Positions 25,209 to 32,885 of a stretch of DNA of 64,000 nucleotides are shown in pieces. Source of the DNA: Acidilobus sp. 7A (lineage in GTDB: Archaea > Thermoproteota > Thermoprotei_A > Sulfolobales > Acidilobaceae); the NCBI RefSeq assembly GCF_003431325.1, contig NZ_CP010515.1, positions 124,001 through 188,000 of the forward strand, given 5' to 3'. The notes under the pieces are model-generated. The model did no database searches. It had not been told where the DNA came from and saw only the letters and a list, made by a program, of their open reading frames with translations. The translations under genes and the position numbers were made by a program. The first letter of the stretch is position 1, and each line of letters begins with the position of its first letter.

Positions 25209-26045
25209 CTATGTACTTGGGGTCGGTCTCCTGACAACGTTGATAAGCGGGTCTATGTTAGTTACCCTGACCTCGACCCTGTCGCCGTCCTGCAGGTACC
25301 TGCCCCTTGGGTGTCCCACGCCTGGAGGCGTGCCAGTGAATATGAGGTCCCCGGGCATGAGCTTCATGTACTTTGAGATCTCAGCCACTATCCCGGCGAA
25401 GTCGTACGTCATATCGCCCGCACAGCCGCGCTGCACCCTCTCGCCGTTGAGGTACGTCTCAACGCACAGCCCCTCGAGCTCTGGGTAGCCCTCAACTACC
25501 TTAAGGTAGGGCCCCGTGGGGGAGAACGTGTCAACGCTCTTAGAGAGGCACCAGGGCATGCACTCGTCGTACTGGAGGTCCCTGGCGGTCACGTCGTTGC
25601 CGGCCATGTAGCCAAGTATGGCCTCCTGCGCCTCCCTCCTGCTCGCCCCCTTGACGGGCCTGCCCATCACTATGACAACCTCGCCCTCGTAGTCAGGCTT
25701 TGAGACAAGCCCTGGCACCTCTATCACGTGAAGGTTGCCTATGAGCGCGCTGGGGGCCTTCATGAAGAACACGGGCCTCTCTACCGACTTCATCTCCCTG
25801 GCGTGGGCCGCGTAGTTCTTCCCTATGCCTATTATCTTAGAGGGGGTCGGCACCGGGGGCTCAAGGGGGCTTGACAGGCCCTGGACCCTGTCCCCGGCCT
25901 CCAGGCCGTCCACGAGCCTCAGCGGGTCCCTGTAGAAGGCCGCCGGGTCAACCGGGGAGGAGTTAAGCAGGGCGAGGCGAACCTCACCCCCCTCAACTAT
26001 AGCAAGCCTCTGGGACCCGCCAAACAGGACAGTCGCGAGCCTCAA
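25209..26045 (-). CDS. Fumarylacetoacetate hydrolase-family protein
   Basis: A 278-residue FAH-superfamily enzyme. The GIGKNYAAHAREM motif and metal ligands in KPDYEGEVVIVMG are followed by GNDVTARDLQ, the FSPTGPYL stretch and FTGTPPGVGHPRGRYL. This superfamily includes acylpyruvate hydrolases and 2-keto-3-deoxy-sugar-acid dehydratases of archaeal pentose pathways. With an aldo/keto reductase downstream, sugar-acid metabolism is plausible, but the sequence does not decide. TTG start at 26045, about 30 nt from a minus-strand TATA-like gcttttaacc (26071-26080). Confidence 0.85.
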   Translation of the reverse strand: MRLATVLFGGSQRLAIVEGGEVRLALLNSSPVDPAAFYRDPLRLVDGLEAGDRVQGLSSPLEPPVPTPSKIIGIGKNYAAHAREMKSVERPVFFMKAPSALIGNLHVIEVPGLVSKPDYEGEVVIVMGRPVKGASRREAQEAILGYMAGNDVTARDLQYDECMPWCLSKSVDTFSPTGPYLKVVEGYPELEGLCVETYLNGERVQRGCAGDMTYDFAGIVAEISKYMKLMPGDLIFTGTPPGVGHPRGRYLQDGDRVEVRVTNIDPLINVVRRPTPST

Positions 26046-26113
26046 GCGCTTCGCCTCGGACCTGTATGCGCCTTAGGTTAAAAGCCCGTCGCCCAAGGCG
26101 AGCGCCACTGTCA

Positions 26114-26126
26114 AGCTTTTAAAATG
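26114..26126 (+). promoter_or_regulatory. TATA box of the lsm-ino1 unit
   Basis: The element agcttttaaaatg lies about 45 nt before the lsm TTG. Between them, ccggct/agccgg (26133-26138 and 26142-26147) forms a short perfect inverted repeat, with gcacc/ggtgc arms outside it. This could be an operator near the transcription start. Confidence 0.45.
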
Positions 26127-26166
26127 TCGCACCCGGCTCTAAGCCGGAAGACCAGGTGCGTTTGGG

Positions 26167-26445
26167 TTGGCAGCGAGCCAGGAAAAGAAGGTCATGAACC
26201 CGCTGAGGTACCTCAGGGAGGCCGTCAGCACCCAGATATACGTCAAGCTGAAGGACGGCACTGAGTACGTGGGCCTCCTGCTGGTCACGGACTCAACCAT
26301 GAACTTGGTGCTTGACAACTCCGTTGAGGTCAAGGACGGCAGGCAGGTGGTCGCGAAGCTGGGCAAGATACTGATAAGGGGCAGCGTGGTGCAGTATGTC
26401 AGCTTCAACCCGGAGCTGGCGGCTCCTGACGTGGCCTCAAGGTAG
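26167..26445 (+). CDS. Archaeal Sm-like (Lsm) RNA-binding protein
   Basis: A 92-residue Lsm protein. The Sm1 motif is in VYVKLKDGTEYVGLLLVTDSTMNLVL and the Sm2 motif in KILIRGSVVQYVS. Such proteins form heptameric rings that bind U-rich RNA and tRNA precursors. The start is TTG at 26167. The gene is followed closely by ino1, which has its own TATA box. Confidence 0.9.
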   Translation: MAASQEKKVMNPLRYLREAVSTQIYVKLKDGTEYVGLLLVTDSTMNLVLDNSVEVKDGRQVVAKLGKILIRGSVVQYVSFNPELAAPDVASR

Positions 26446-26466
26446 CCTACTTTCAGAAGTTGAAAG

Positions 26467-26477
26467 GTATAAATATT
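26467..26477 (+). promoter_or_regulatory. TATA box of ino1
   Basis: The element gtataaatatt lies 26 nt before the TTG at 26493. Because it falls inside the longest possible reading frame (from 26460), it argues that translation starts at TTG 26493 or GTG 26511 instead. Confidence 0.6.
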
Positions 26478-26492
26478 GGTAAGGTGAACGGC

Positions 26493-27665
26493 TTGGAAGG
26501 GCGCAGACAAGTGGGAATTAGAACCGTACTGATAGGCGCAGGAGGCGGCAGCTCCTACTTCCTGGTGGGCCTCGAGAGGCTTAAGTCAAGGGAGGTACCG
26601 CCTGTCGGCATACCCCTGGCGGGGCTCCTGAGGGCCCACAGGCCTGAAGACATAAACGTTGTCGCTGTCTACGACGTTGATAACTCCAAGGTAGGCAGGG
26701 ACATGTACTCCATAGCCTCCAAGCTTGTGCCGGCCAGCAACATACCGAGGAGCCTTAAGGACATAGTGGTCAGCAGGGGCCTCCACTGCGGCAGCCTCGG
26801 CGGCCTTAACGTAGATGCCACAGGCCTTGAGGACGTCATAGGGAGCCCCGAGAGGGCCTTCGAGGAGTTCGTAAACCAGCTCGCGAAGCTGAGGCCAGAC
26901 GTCATAGTAAACGTGATAACGACAGAGCCCATGAGGTTCGTCGACAGCGAGGGGGAGCTGGTGAGGCTTGCCCCCCAGTGCGCCCTCGGCGCCACCTTGG
27001 CTTACGCCTACGCTGCGGCTGAGTACTCGACCAAGACTGGGAACCCGGTCGCGTTCATAAACCTCACCCCTCCCGCGACTGCTAACAGCCCGGGCGTCGT
27101 GAGCGCCTTTGAGAGGGCCGGGGCCCTGGTTATGGGGGACGACGCCGCAACTGGGGCTACGCCGCTGACGGCTGACCTGCTTGAGCACATGGCTGAGAGG
27201 GGCAGGAGGGTTCTCTCAATAGCGCAGTTCAACATAGGCGGCAACAGCGACTTCCTCAGCCTGACGGAGCCTGAGAGGAACCACTCGAAGGAGGTCACCA
27301 AGAGCAGCATGGTCTCAGACATACTCGGCTACGACGCACCCCACTACATAAAGCCCACTGGCTACCTGGAGCCGCTTGGGGACAGGAAGTTCGTGGCCAT
27401 GCACATAGAGTACGAGTCCTTCGGGGGCTTCAGGGACGAGGTCATAGTGAACGCCAGGATAAACGACAAGTCAAACCTGGCGGGGCTCATGGCCTCAGCA
27501 ATACCTGTGGCCAAGTCGCTGCTGGAGAGGGGAGTGCGCGGAACCTACGCCACGGCCAACAGGTTCTACATGAAGATGCCTGGGCCGAGGGGGAGCAAGA
27601 ACATAAGTAAGATAGTCGCCTACCAGGACCTGCTCAGGGAGCTGAAGAAGCTCGACATTATATAG
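26493..27665 (+). CDS. ino1: Myo-inositol-1-phosphate synthase
   Basis: Converts glucose-6-phosphate to L-myo-inositol-1-phosphate with NAD, the entry step to inositol lipids. The NAD site VLIGAGGGSSYFL is at the N-terminus. Other landmarks are VAVYDVDNSKVGRD, INLTPPATANS, GDDAATGATPLTADLL, FNIGGNSDFLSL, and SKEVTKSSMV with catalytic lysines. At about 391 residues it is of archaeal length. The start is TTG 26493 (or GTG 26511), because a TATA box occupies the region upstream. It pairs with the CDP-alcohol phosphatidyltransferase at 32.3 kb, which matches archaetidylinositol-phosphate synthase. Confidence 0.92.
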   Translation: MEGRRQVGIRTVLIGAGGGSSYFLVGLERLKSREVPPVGIPLAGLLRAHRPEDINVVAVYDVDNSKVGRDMYSIASKLVPASNIPRSLKDIVVSRGLHCGSLGGLNVDATGLEDVIGSPERAFEEFVNQLAKLRPDVIVNVITTEPMRFVDSEGELVRLAPQCALGATLAYAYAAAEYSTKTGNPVAFINLTPPATANSPGVVSAFERAGALVMGDDAATGATPLTADLLEHMAERGRRVLSIAQFNIGGNSDFLSLTEPERNHSKEVTKSSMVSDILGYDAPHYIKPTGYLEPLGDRKFVAMHIEYESFGGFRDEVIVNARINDKSNLAGLMASAIPVAKSLLERGVRGTYATANRFYMKMPGPRGSKNISKIVAYQDLLRELKKLDII

Positions 27666-27744
27666 CATATAATCAATGTATTTAATTAAGATACAAACAC
27701 GTATAAGATTCTCGCTTTACGTTTAGCGTCGAGAGCAGCGTTAA

Positions 27745-27752
27745 AGGAGGTG
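27745..27752 (+). promoter_or_regulatory. Strong ribosome-binding site
   Basis: AGGAGGTG six nt before the TTG at 27759 fixes the start of the TauE-like gene. The 90-nt gap upstream is AT-rich and holds several TATA-like candidates (atataatc near 27665, tttaattaag near 27682, gtataagatt near 27701). Confidence 0.7.
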
Positions 27753-27758
27753 TGAGCG

Positions 27759-28589
27759 TTGATAGGGATAACGCCGCTGCAGTACGGCCTCTCCGTGGTC
27801 TCGGGCGTGATAGTGGGGTTCTCCCTGGGCCTCATAGGCGGTGGGGGCTCTATACTTGCCGTCCCGCTGCTACTTTACTTAGTGGGCCTTAGCTCAATCC
27901 CCAACGCCGCCCACGTGGCCCTCGGCACTACGGCGCTGGCCGTGGGAATCAACGCTTACATAAACTCCTACATGCACCTGAGGAAGAGGAACGTCGCGCC
28001 AAGGGTCGGGGCGCTGTTCGCCGGCGTCGGCCTCATAGGGGCCCTCCTCGGCACCTACCTGGGCCACATAACCCCTGGCGAGAGCCTCCTTCTTTACTTC
28101 GCCATAGCCATGATAGTCCTGGGCGTCTACATAGGATTCTTCAGGCACGCGGCCTCAGCCGGCTCCAGGGAGGAGGTCGACAGGGTCCTTGAGGCTGTCT
28201 CGAGGTGTCCAAAGCTGACGAGAAGGGTTGCTACCATTGTTGCGGCCTCTGGCTTCTTGGTCGGGCTGATAAGCGGCTACTTCGGCATAGGGGGCGGCTT
28301 CCTCATAGTGCCGGCCCTCATGTTCTCGTCAGGGCTGTGCATAGCTAGGGCCATAGGCACCTCACTGTTAAGCGTGGGCACATTCGGCGTGGCGAGCGGG
28401 CTTGAGTACGCTGTCTACGGCGACACCCTATTTATCATATCGGCCCTTTACGTCGTGGGCGGCGTCGTGGGCGGCTACTTAGGCACGAGCCTCGCCGTAA
28501 AGGCGCCCAAGAAGACCCTCCAGAGGGCCTACGGCATCATAATAGTGCTCGTCGGCATCTACATGATCTTCAAGGTCCTTCACCTGTGA
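27759..28589 (+). CDS. TauE/SafE-family sulfite/sulfonate exporter
   Basis: A 276-residue membrane protein with about eight helices in two repeats. Each repeat carries the family's glycine-rich turn: GLIGGGGSILAVPLLL near residue 25 and GYFGIGGGFLIVPALM near 180. The family moves sulfur oxyanions or organosulfur acids across the membrane. The TTG start is set by a strong AGGAGGTG site. The gene stands alone, downstream of ino1 with its own AT-rich promoter region. Confidence 0.85.
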   Translation: MIGITPLQYGLSVVSGVIVGFSLGLIGGGGSILAVPLLLYLVGLSSIPNAAHVALGTTALAVGINAYINSYMHLRKRNVAPRVGALFAGVGLIGALLGTYLGHITPGESLLLYFAIAMIVLGVYIGFFRHAASAGSREEVDRVLEAVSRCPKLTRRVATIVAASGFLVGLISGYFGIGGGFLIVPALMFSSGLCIARAIGTSLLSVGTFGVASGLEYAVYGDTLFIISALYVVGGVVGGYLGTSLAVKAPKKTLQRAYGIIIVLVGIYMIFKVLHL

Positions 28590-28637
28590 AGCCGTTTATT
28601 TTGCCCTTAGCCCTCCTTCTTTATCGGGCGAACAGCC

Positions 28638-29396
28638 TTGGCTGAGGGCGAGAGGTACGTAGTCGTAACCGGCGGCGACAGGGGCATCGGGAGGGCCACC
28701 GTGCTGAGGTTTGCAAGGGCTGGCTTCAACGTGGTCTTCACTTATAGAAGCAGTGCCGAGGCCGCCCAGAGGACCGCGGAGGACGCCAGGAAGGCGGGCG
28801 CCCCCAAGGCTCTCTTCTACCAGGCTGACGTCTCCAGCTGGGACTCCGTCTCCTCCCTGACAAAGGCCATTGAGGCTGAGGTGCCCTACGTTAACGTCCT
28901 GGTCAACAACGCCGGCATAATAGACTACAGCGACTTGGAGTCCCTGACGCCGGAGAGGTGGAGGGAGGTCATAGACGTCGACCTGACGGGCCCCTTCCTC
29001 GTCACCAAGGCCCTCCTGGGCCTGCTGAGGAGGGCAAGCTGGGCCTCCATTGTTAACCTGGCAAGCATAGCTGGGCAGACGGGCAACGTGCTGGCCAGCG
29101 TGGCCTACTGCTCGGCCAAGGCGGGCGTCATAGAGCTTACCAAGAGGCTCGCCGTGGAGCTGGCTAAGTACGGCATAAGGGTCAACGCCGTTGCCCCGAG
29201 CTTCGTGGAGACTGACATGGTCGCTGACATACTTAGTGACGAGAGGAGGAGACGCGAGGTGGAGGCCATGCACCCGCTGGGCAGGATAATTAAGCCTGAG
29301 GAGGTGGCAGAGGCCATATACTTCCTGGCAGACCCTGCGCTCTCGCTCAACATAACTGGGCAGGTCATAGGCATTAACGGCGGCAGGTACACGTGA
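28638..29396 (+). CDS. Short-chain dehydrogenase/reductase
   Basis: A 252-residue classical SDR. The cofactor motif TGGDRGIGRAT, NNAG and the catalytic YCSAK (with upstream Ser in VNLASIAG) are all present. It looks FabG-like, so a 3-oxoacyl or sugar keto group is possible. TTG start at 28638. A TATA-like gtttatttt (28595-28603) lies about 35 nt upstream. The lipid/glycan gene run starts 67 nt downstream with a separate promoter. Confidence 0.88.
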   Translation: MAEGERYVVVTGGDRGIGRATVLRFARAGFNVVFTYRSSAEAAQRTAEDARKAGAPKALFYQADVSSWDSVSSLTKAIEAEVPYVNVLVNNAGIIDYSDLESLTPERWREVIDVDLTGPFLVTKALLGLLRRASWASIVNLASIAGQTGNVLASVAYCSAKAGVIELTKRLAVELAKYGIRVNAVAPSFVETDMVADILSDERRRREVEAMHPLGRIIKPEEVAEAIYFLADPALSLNITGQVIGINGGRYT

Positions 29397-29414
29397 GAGG
29401 CGAGTCCCCAGGCC

Positions 29415-29441
29415 CTAGCGGTTTTAATTCAGGTCCGCTAG
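29415..29441 (+). promoter_or_regulatory. TATA box inside an inverted repeat
   Basis: Perfect 7-bp arms ctagcgg (29415-29421) and ccgctag (29435-29441) flank ttttaattcaggt, which contains the TATA-like ttttaatt about 35 nt before the TTG at 29464. A dimeric repressor binding here would block TBP/TFB access. Confidence 0.5.
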
Positions 29442-29463
29442 TCAATGGGCGGAGAGCGGCGTC

Positions 29464-30303
29464 TTGATAGACCTGTCGCTGAGCTCCCTCGCAGCTGACC
29501 TGAAGGAGGTTGGCTACGCCGTACTCTTGGGGTCCATCATTAACGTCGGCCTGACGCTCCTCTGGGCCGTCAGGTGGACTCTGGGCCTCCGTCACCTTGG
29601 CATCGGGGCCTCCTACACTAAGGTCCTGGTGGCAATCACTTCCAGCTTCCCCATAGGCAACCTTTTGCCCGCTGGCAAGGCGGCCCAGGAGGCCTTCAGG
29701 ATAGCGTACCTTGAAATAGGCGACGGCAGGAGGCCCTCAGTCATGGCGGCCGTGACCATGGAGTGGGCCTCGGAGGGGCTCATACTTGCCGCCCTCCTAA
29801 CCTCTGTCATAGTTAGGCACTACCTCTGGGGCGCCCTAACCCTGGCAGCCCTTGGCGCCTCGGCCTCCCAGAGCGTTGCCGAGAGGGCTAAGTCCGCCGT
29901 CGCCGACCTGCTGGGGAGCATAAGGGCGCTTGCCAGGGACAGGAAGCTCATGGCACTCTACATGAGCGTAAGCGCTATCATAATAGCAGCTGACGTGGCC
30001 AAGGTGTGGCTGCTGGCTAACCTGAACGGGATATCCTTGGGCCTCTTCGACCTCCTTATACTTTATGTTGTCATGAGGGTGACGTCGGTCGCCCCAACCC
30101 CGGCCGCCCTGGGCTTCCTGGATGTCAGCGTGATAGGCGCCCTAGAGCTCATGGGGTATTCGACGGCGAGCGCGGCCCTCTTCCTGCTCTCGCTGAGGTT
30201 TGTTGACACTGTGGTGCCCAGCCTCGTTGGACTCCTTGTGCTGGCGGCCAGCGGGGGCTGGCGCGTCGTGAGGCAGCTGAGGGGATCAGCTTGGAGACGC
30301 TGA
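29464..30303 (+). CDS. Flippase-like lysylphosphatidylglycerol-synthase-TM protein
   Basis: A 279-residue polytopic protein of the UPF0104/lysylphosphatidylglycerol-synthase transmembrane family (related to AglD C-terminal domains). The loop SFPIGNLLPAGKAAQEAFRI matches the family's conserved N-LPA-G-E-R pattern. The soluble catalytic domain of bacterial MprF is absent, so it may act as a lipid or glycolipid flippase. It starts with TTG at 29464 and overlaps the glycosyltransferase gene by 13 nt, which suggests it works on that enzyme's product. Confidence 0.75.
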   Translation: MIDLSLSSLAADLKEVGYAVLLGSIINVGLTLLWAVRWTLGLRHLGIGASYTKVLVAITSSFPIGNLLPAGKAAQEAFRIAYLEIGDGRRPSVMAAVTMEWASEGLILAALLTSVIVRHYLWGALTLAALGASASQSVAERAKSAVADLLGSIRALARDRKLMALYMSVSAIIIAADVAKVWLLANLNGISLGLFDLLILYVVMRVTSVAPTPAALGFLDVSVIGALELMGYSTASAALFLLSLRFVDTVVPSLVGLLVLAASGGWRVVRQLRGSAWRR

Positions 30304-31583
30304 GGGTTGTGATGGTGAGCGACTGGTTCCCTCCAAGGGTTGGAGGCGTTGAAACAAGCGTAGAGGAGCTCTCGAGGGCCCTGTCAGCCATGGGCCACGA
30401 AGTCATAGTGGTGACTCACCAGAACAGGGCAAGGCCCTACCCTCCCACGCTTGAGTCAAGGGACGGCTACTACGTCTACTGGGACAGGTCAAGGCTGAAC
30501 GCCAGGGACGAGGTTACCGTTGACCCTCTGACTGTCGCCAGGGCGGCCCTCTTCGTGAAGAAGAACGCCGCTGACGTTGTTCACTCGCACGGCCTCTCAT
30601 CAATACTGAGCTTTATGACAGCGATAGTAGCGAGCGGCGGCACAGGAGCCCCCTCTGTGCTCACAAATCACTCCCTCGTTGATGACTCCCTCGGCTGGCT
30701 CACCAGGAGGCTGCTGAGGTACGCCCTGAAGTGGCCCACGAGGCTCGTGGGCGTCTCAAGGGCCGCTGCCGAGGACGTCTCAAGGATAAGCGGCAGGCCC
30801 GCCTCGGTTGTGCACAACTGCATAGACGTGAGGAGGTGGAGGTCCCTGGCGGGTGGCCAGAGGCTCGACGGCGACCCAGCGATAGTTATAACCTCGAGGC
30901 TCTCGCCGAGGAAGAATCCACTCGAGATAGCCGCTGTGGTCTCGCTGGTCACGAGGGAGCTGCCGAGGGCCAAGTTCTACGTGGTAGGAGACGGCCTCCT
31001 GAGGGAGGGGCTGAGGGAGGCCGCCAGGGCGAGGGGGGTTGAGAACAACATAGTCATGATGGGCACTATTCCCAGGGAGAGGGTGGCCTCGGTGCTGTCA
31101 GGCGCTGACGCCTTCGCCTTAACCAGCTACAGGGAGTCCTTCGGCCTGGCCGTGCTGGAGGCCATGGCCCTTGGCGTGACGCCAATAGTGTACAGGAGCC
31201 CTGGTGTCCTTGACCTTGTGGAGGGCGGCGTGAGCGGGCTGATAGTTGACGGCCCCGAGGGCATGGCTAAGGCCATAGTTGAGCTCTACTATAACGAGAC
31301 CCTTCGCTCGAGGCTGTCATCAGCCGCTGCGGAGAGGGCCGAGTCCTTCGACTGCAGCCTTATAGCTAGGAGGTACCTTGACGAGTACAGGGCTGCGGAG
31401 GAGGGGAAGTGCAGGGACGACAGGAGGTTCCTGGTCTACAAGGCCTTCAGGCTTCTCACGGGAGACCCCGTGAGGCCCTGCGAGTGGTCCAGGGATAGGA
31501 AGTGGAGGTACCATGAGCGCGCCAAGGAGGGCATTGTTCCTGTCATCAGACGTGGAGCAGGACGCCCCTCCCTACCTCAGTAG
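30291..31583 (+). CDS. GT4 glycosyltransferase, PIG-A-like
   Basis: A 430-residue GT-B fold glycosyltransferase of family 4. The N-terminal VVMVSDWFPPRVGGVETSVE, the loop DVVHSHGLSS and VLTNHSL resemble PIG-A, the subunit that adds GlcNAc to phosphatidylinositol in GPI synthesis. The donor-site region reads SRLSPRKNPLEIA, VGDGLLREGL and the ESFGLAVLEAMALG EX7E motif. About 65 extra C-terminal residues, basic and Trp-rich, follow the fold. The TTG start is inside the end of the flippase-like gene; the last 71 nt overlap the deacetylase gene. The acceptor is inferred to be an inositol ether lipid. Confidence 0.82.
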   Translation: METLRVVMVSDWFPPRVGGVETSVEELSRALSAMGHEVIVVTHQNRARPYPPTLESRDGYYVYWDRSRLNARDEVTVDPLTVARAALFVKKNAADVVHSHGLSSILSFMTAIVASGGTGAPSVLTNHSLVDDSLGWLTRRLLRYALKWPTRLVGVSRAAAEDVSRISGRPASVVHNCIDVRRWRSLAGGQRLDGDPAIVITSRLSPRKNPLEIAAVVSLVTRELPRAKFYVVGDGLLREGLREAARARGVENNIVMMGTIPRERVASVLSGADAFALTSYRESFGLAVLEAMALGVTPIVYRSPGVLDLVEGGVSGLIVDGPEGMAKAIVELYYNETLRSRLSSAAAERAESFDCSLIARRYLDEYRAAEEGKCRDDRRFLVYKAFRLLTGDPVRPCEWSRDRKWRYHERAKEGIVPVIRRGAGRPSLPQ

Positions 31584-32253
31584 CGAGAGGGGGCTGCTCG
31601 AGGGCCTGCCCAGGCTCCTTGACCTGCTCGACGAGCTGCGAGTAAGAGCCACGTTCTTCGTGGTTGGCAGGGTCGCGGAGAGGCACCCGCGCCTTGTCTA
31701 CAGCATAGTTGAGGGGGGTCACGAGCTGGGGAGCCACAGCTACACCCACTCAAGGCTCGACAGGATGCCGCTCAGGGAGGCCGAGGGGGAGGTGATGACG
31801 TCGCTCAAGGTCCTCAGGGACTTCTACGACGTCAGGTCCTTCAGGGCCCCTAACCTGAGGCTGCCAAGGGCGCTCCTGCCCGTGCTCAGGGATGAGGGCG
31901 TTGACGTTGACTCCAGCCTGGCGGCCTACAAACCCCCCTTCGCCCTGGGCCCAAGGGTTGAGGAGGGCGTTGTCAGGGTGCCAGCTACTGTGACCAGCAG
32001 CGTCCTGAGGCTCCCGTGGCCGCTCCTCAGGCCAGCGGCTATGGTTATGCCCAGGGTTGCCACGCTATTCATACACCCCTGGGAGGTCTCTGGGGTGAGA
32101 CACCTGAGGCCCGACATAAGCTTAGGCACTGGGCCGAGGGTACTTGACCCCCTCGCCAGGCTCGTAAACTACATGAGGGGCAGGGGCTACGAGCCGCTGA
32201 CTATGCGCGAGGCTCCAAGGTTGCTGGGCATCGGCAAGGTCCTGGACAGCTGA
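31513..32253 (+). CDS. NodB-family polysaccharide deacetylase
   Basis: A 246-residue carbohydrate esterase family 4 protein that removes N-acetyl groups from amino sugars. The catalytic SSDVEQD (aspartates), the metal motif GHELGSHSYTHSRL and SFRAPNLRLP are present, and the last histidine sits in ATLFIHPWE. The ATG at 31513 is set by GGAGGT at 31504-31509 inside the glycosyltransferase gene, so the 71-nt overlap is real. There is no signal peptide, so it acts in the cytoplasm, consistent with de-N-acetylating a GlcNAc-lipid made by the upstream enzyme rather than a wall polymer. Confidence 0.85.
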   Translation: MSAPRRALFLSSDVEQDAPPYLSSERGLLEGLPRLLDLLDELRVRATFFVVGRVAERHPRLVYSIVEGGHELGSHSYTHSRLDRMPLREAEGEVMTSLKVLRDFYDVRSFRAPNLRLPRALLPVLRDEGVDVDSSLAAYKPPFALGPRVEEGVVRVPATVTSSVLRLPWPLLRPAAMVMPRVATLFIHPWEVSGVRHLRPDISLGTGPRVLDPLARLVNYMRGRGYEPLTMREAPRLLGIGKVLDS

Positions 32254-32256
32254 CCA

Positions 32257-32271
32257 TATTACATATAAAAC
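32257..32271 (+). promoter_or_regulatory. TATA box of the phosphatidyltransferase gene
   Basis: The sequence atattacatataaaa lies about 30 nt before the TTG at 32301 and immediately after the deacetylase stop. The last gene of the run can therefore be transcribed separately. Confidence 0.55.
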
Positions 32272-32300
32272 GCGAAGGTCAGGGCAGAGGGGGCAAGGCC

Positions 32301-32885
32301 TTGGTGCTGGGCAGGCTGAGGAGGCTGGTCAACGAGGTCGCGCCGTCAACTATAGGCAGGGCCCTCCACAGGGCAGGGGTCACCCCTAACGAGATAACCT
32401 ACGCGGGCCTCGCGCTCTCGGCCCTCGCCCCCCTGGTCGTGTGGCTCAGGGCCCTCTACCTCCTGCCGGTCATCATACTGCTGGCTGGTCTCATGGATGT
32501 ACTTGACGGGGCCGTGGCCAGGGCGGCGAACAGGACGACGCCCTTCGGCTCCTACCTTGACTCCGTGACCGACAGGGTCAGCGACGTCCTCCTCTTCCTT
32601 GCAATGGCCATGGCCGGGGTCAACCAGTATATAACTATGGTGGCCCTCGCCTTCTCCCTCATAGTGAGCTACTCTAGGGCAAAGGGGGAGCTGCTCAACG
32701 TTAAGATGGAGGGGATCGGCGTGGCCGAGAGGGGCGACCGCCTCATAATTCTCTTCATAATGTCAATACTCCTGCTCTTCAGGCTCAGGCTCGTCAACGA
32801 TGCCCTCATGGCACTGATAGCAACGCTTGCGGCCGTCACCGTTGTTCAGAGGTCACTTCGCGTCAGCCGCGCCCTTGCAAAGTGA
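32301..32885 (+). CDS. CDP-alcohol phosphatidyltransferase, archaetidylinositol-phosphate synthase type
   Basis: A 194-residue integral membrane enzyme with the perfect family motif DxxDGxxAR(8)GxxxDxxxD (about residues 73-98, DVLDGAVAR to YLDSVTD). It joins a CDP-activated ether lipid with a polar alcohol. GVAERGDRL and the small size resemble archaeal archaetidylinositol-phosphate synthase and PgsA-like enzymes. With ino1 5 kb upstream, inositol-1-phosphate is the best-guess acceptor, but glycerol-phosphate cannot be excluded. The 3' end overlaps the convergent DUF72 gene by 33 nt. Confidence 0.83.
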   Translation: MVLGRLRRLVNEVAPSTIGRALHRAGVTPNEITYAGLALSALAPLVVWLRALYLLPVIILLAGLMDVLDGAVARAANRTTPFGSYLDSVTDRVSDVLLFLAMAMAGVNQYITMVALAFSLIVSYSRAKGELLNVKMEGIGVAERGDRLIILFIMSILLLFRLRLVNDALMALIATLAAVTVVQRSLRVSRALAK

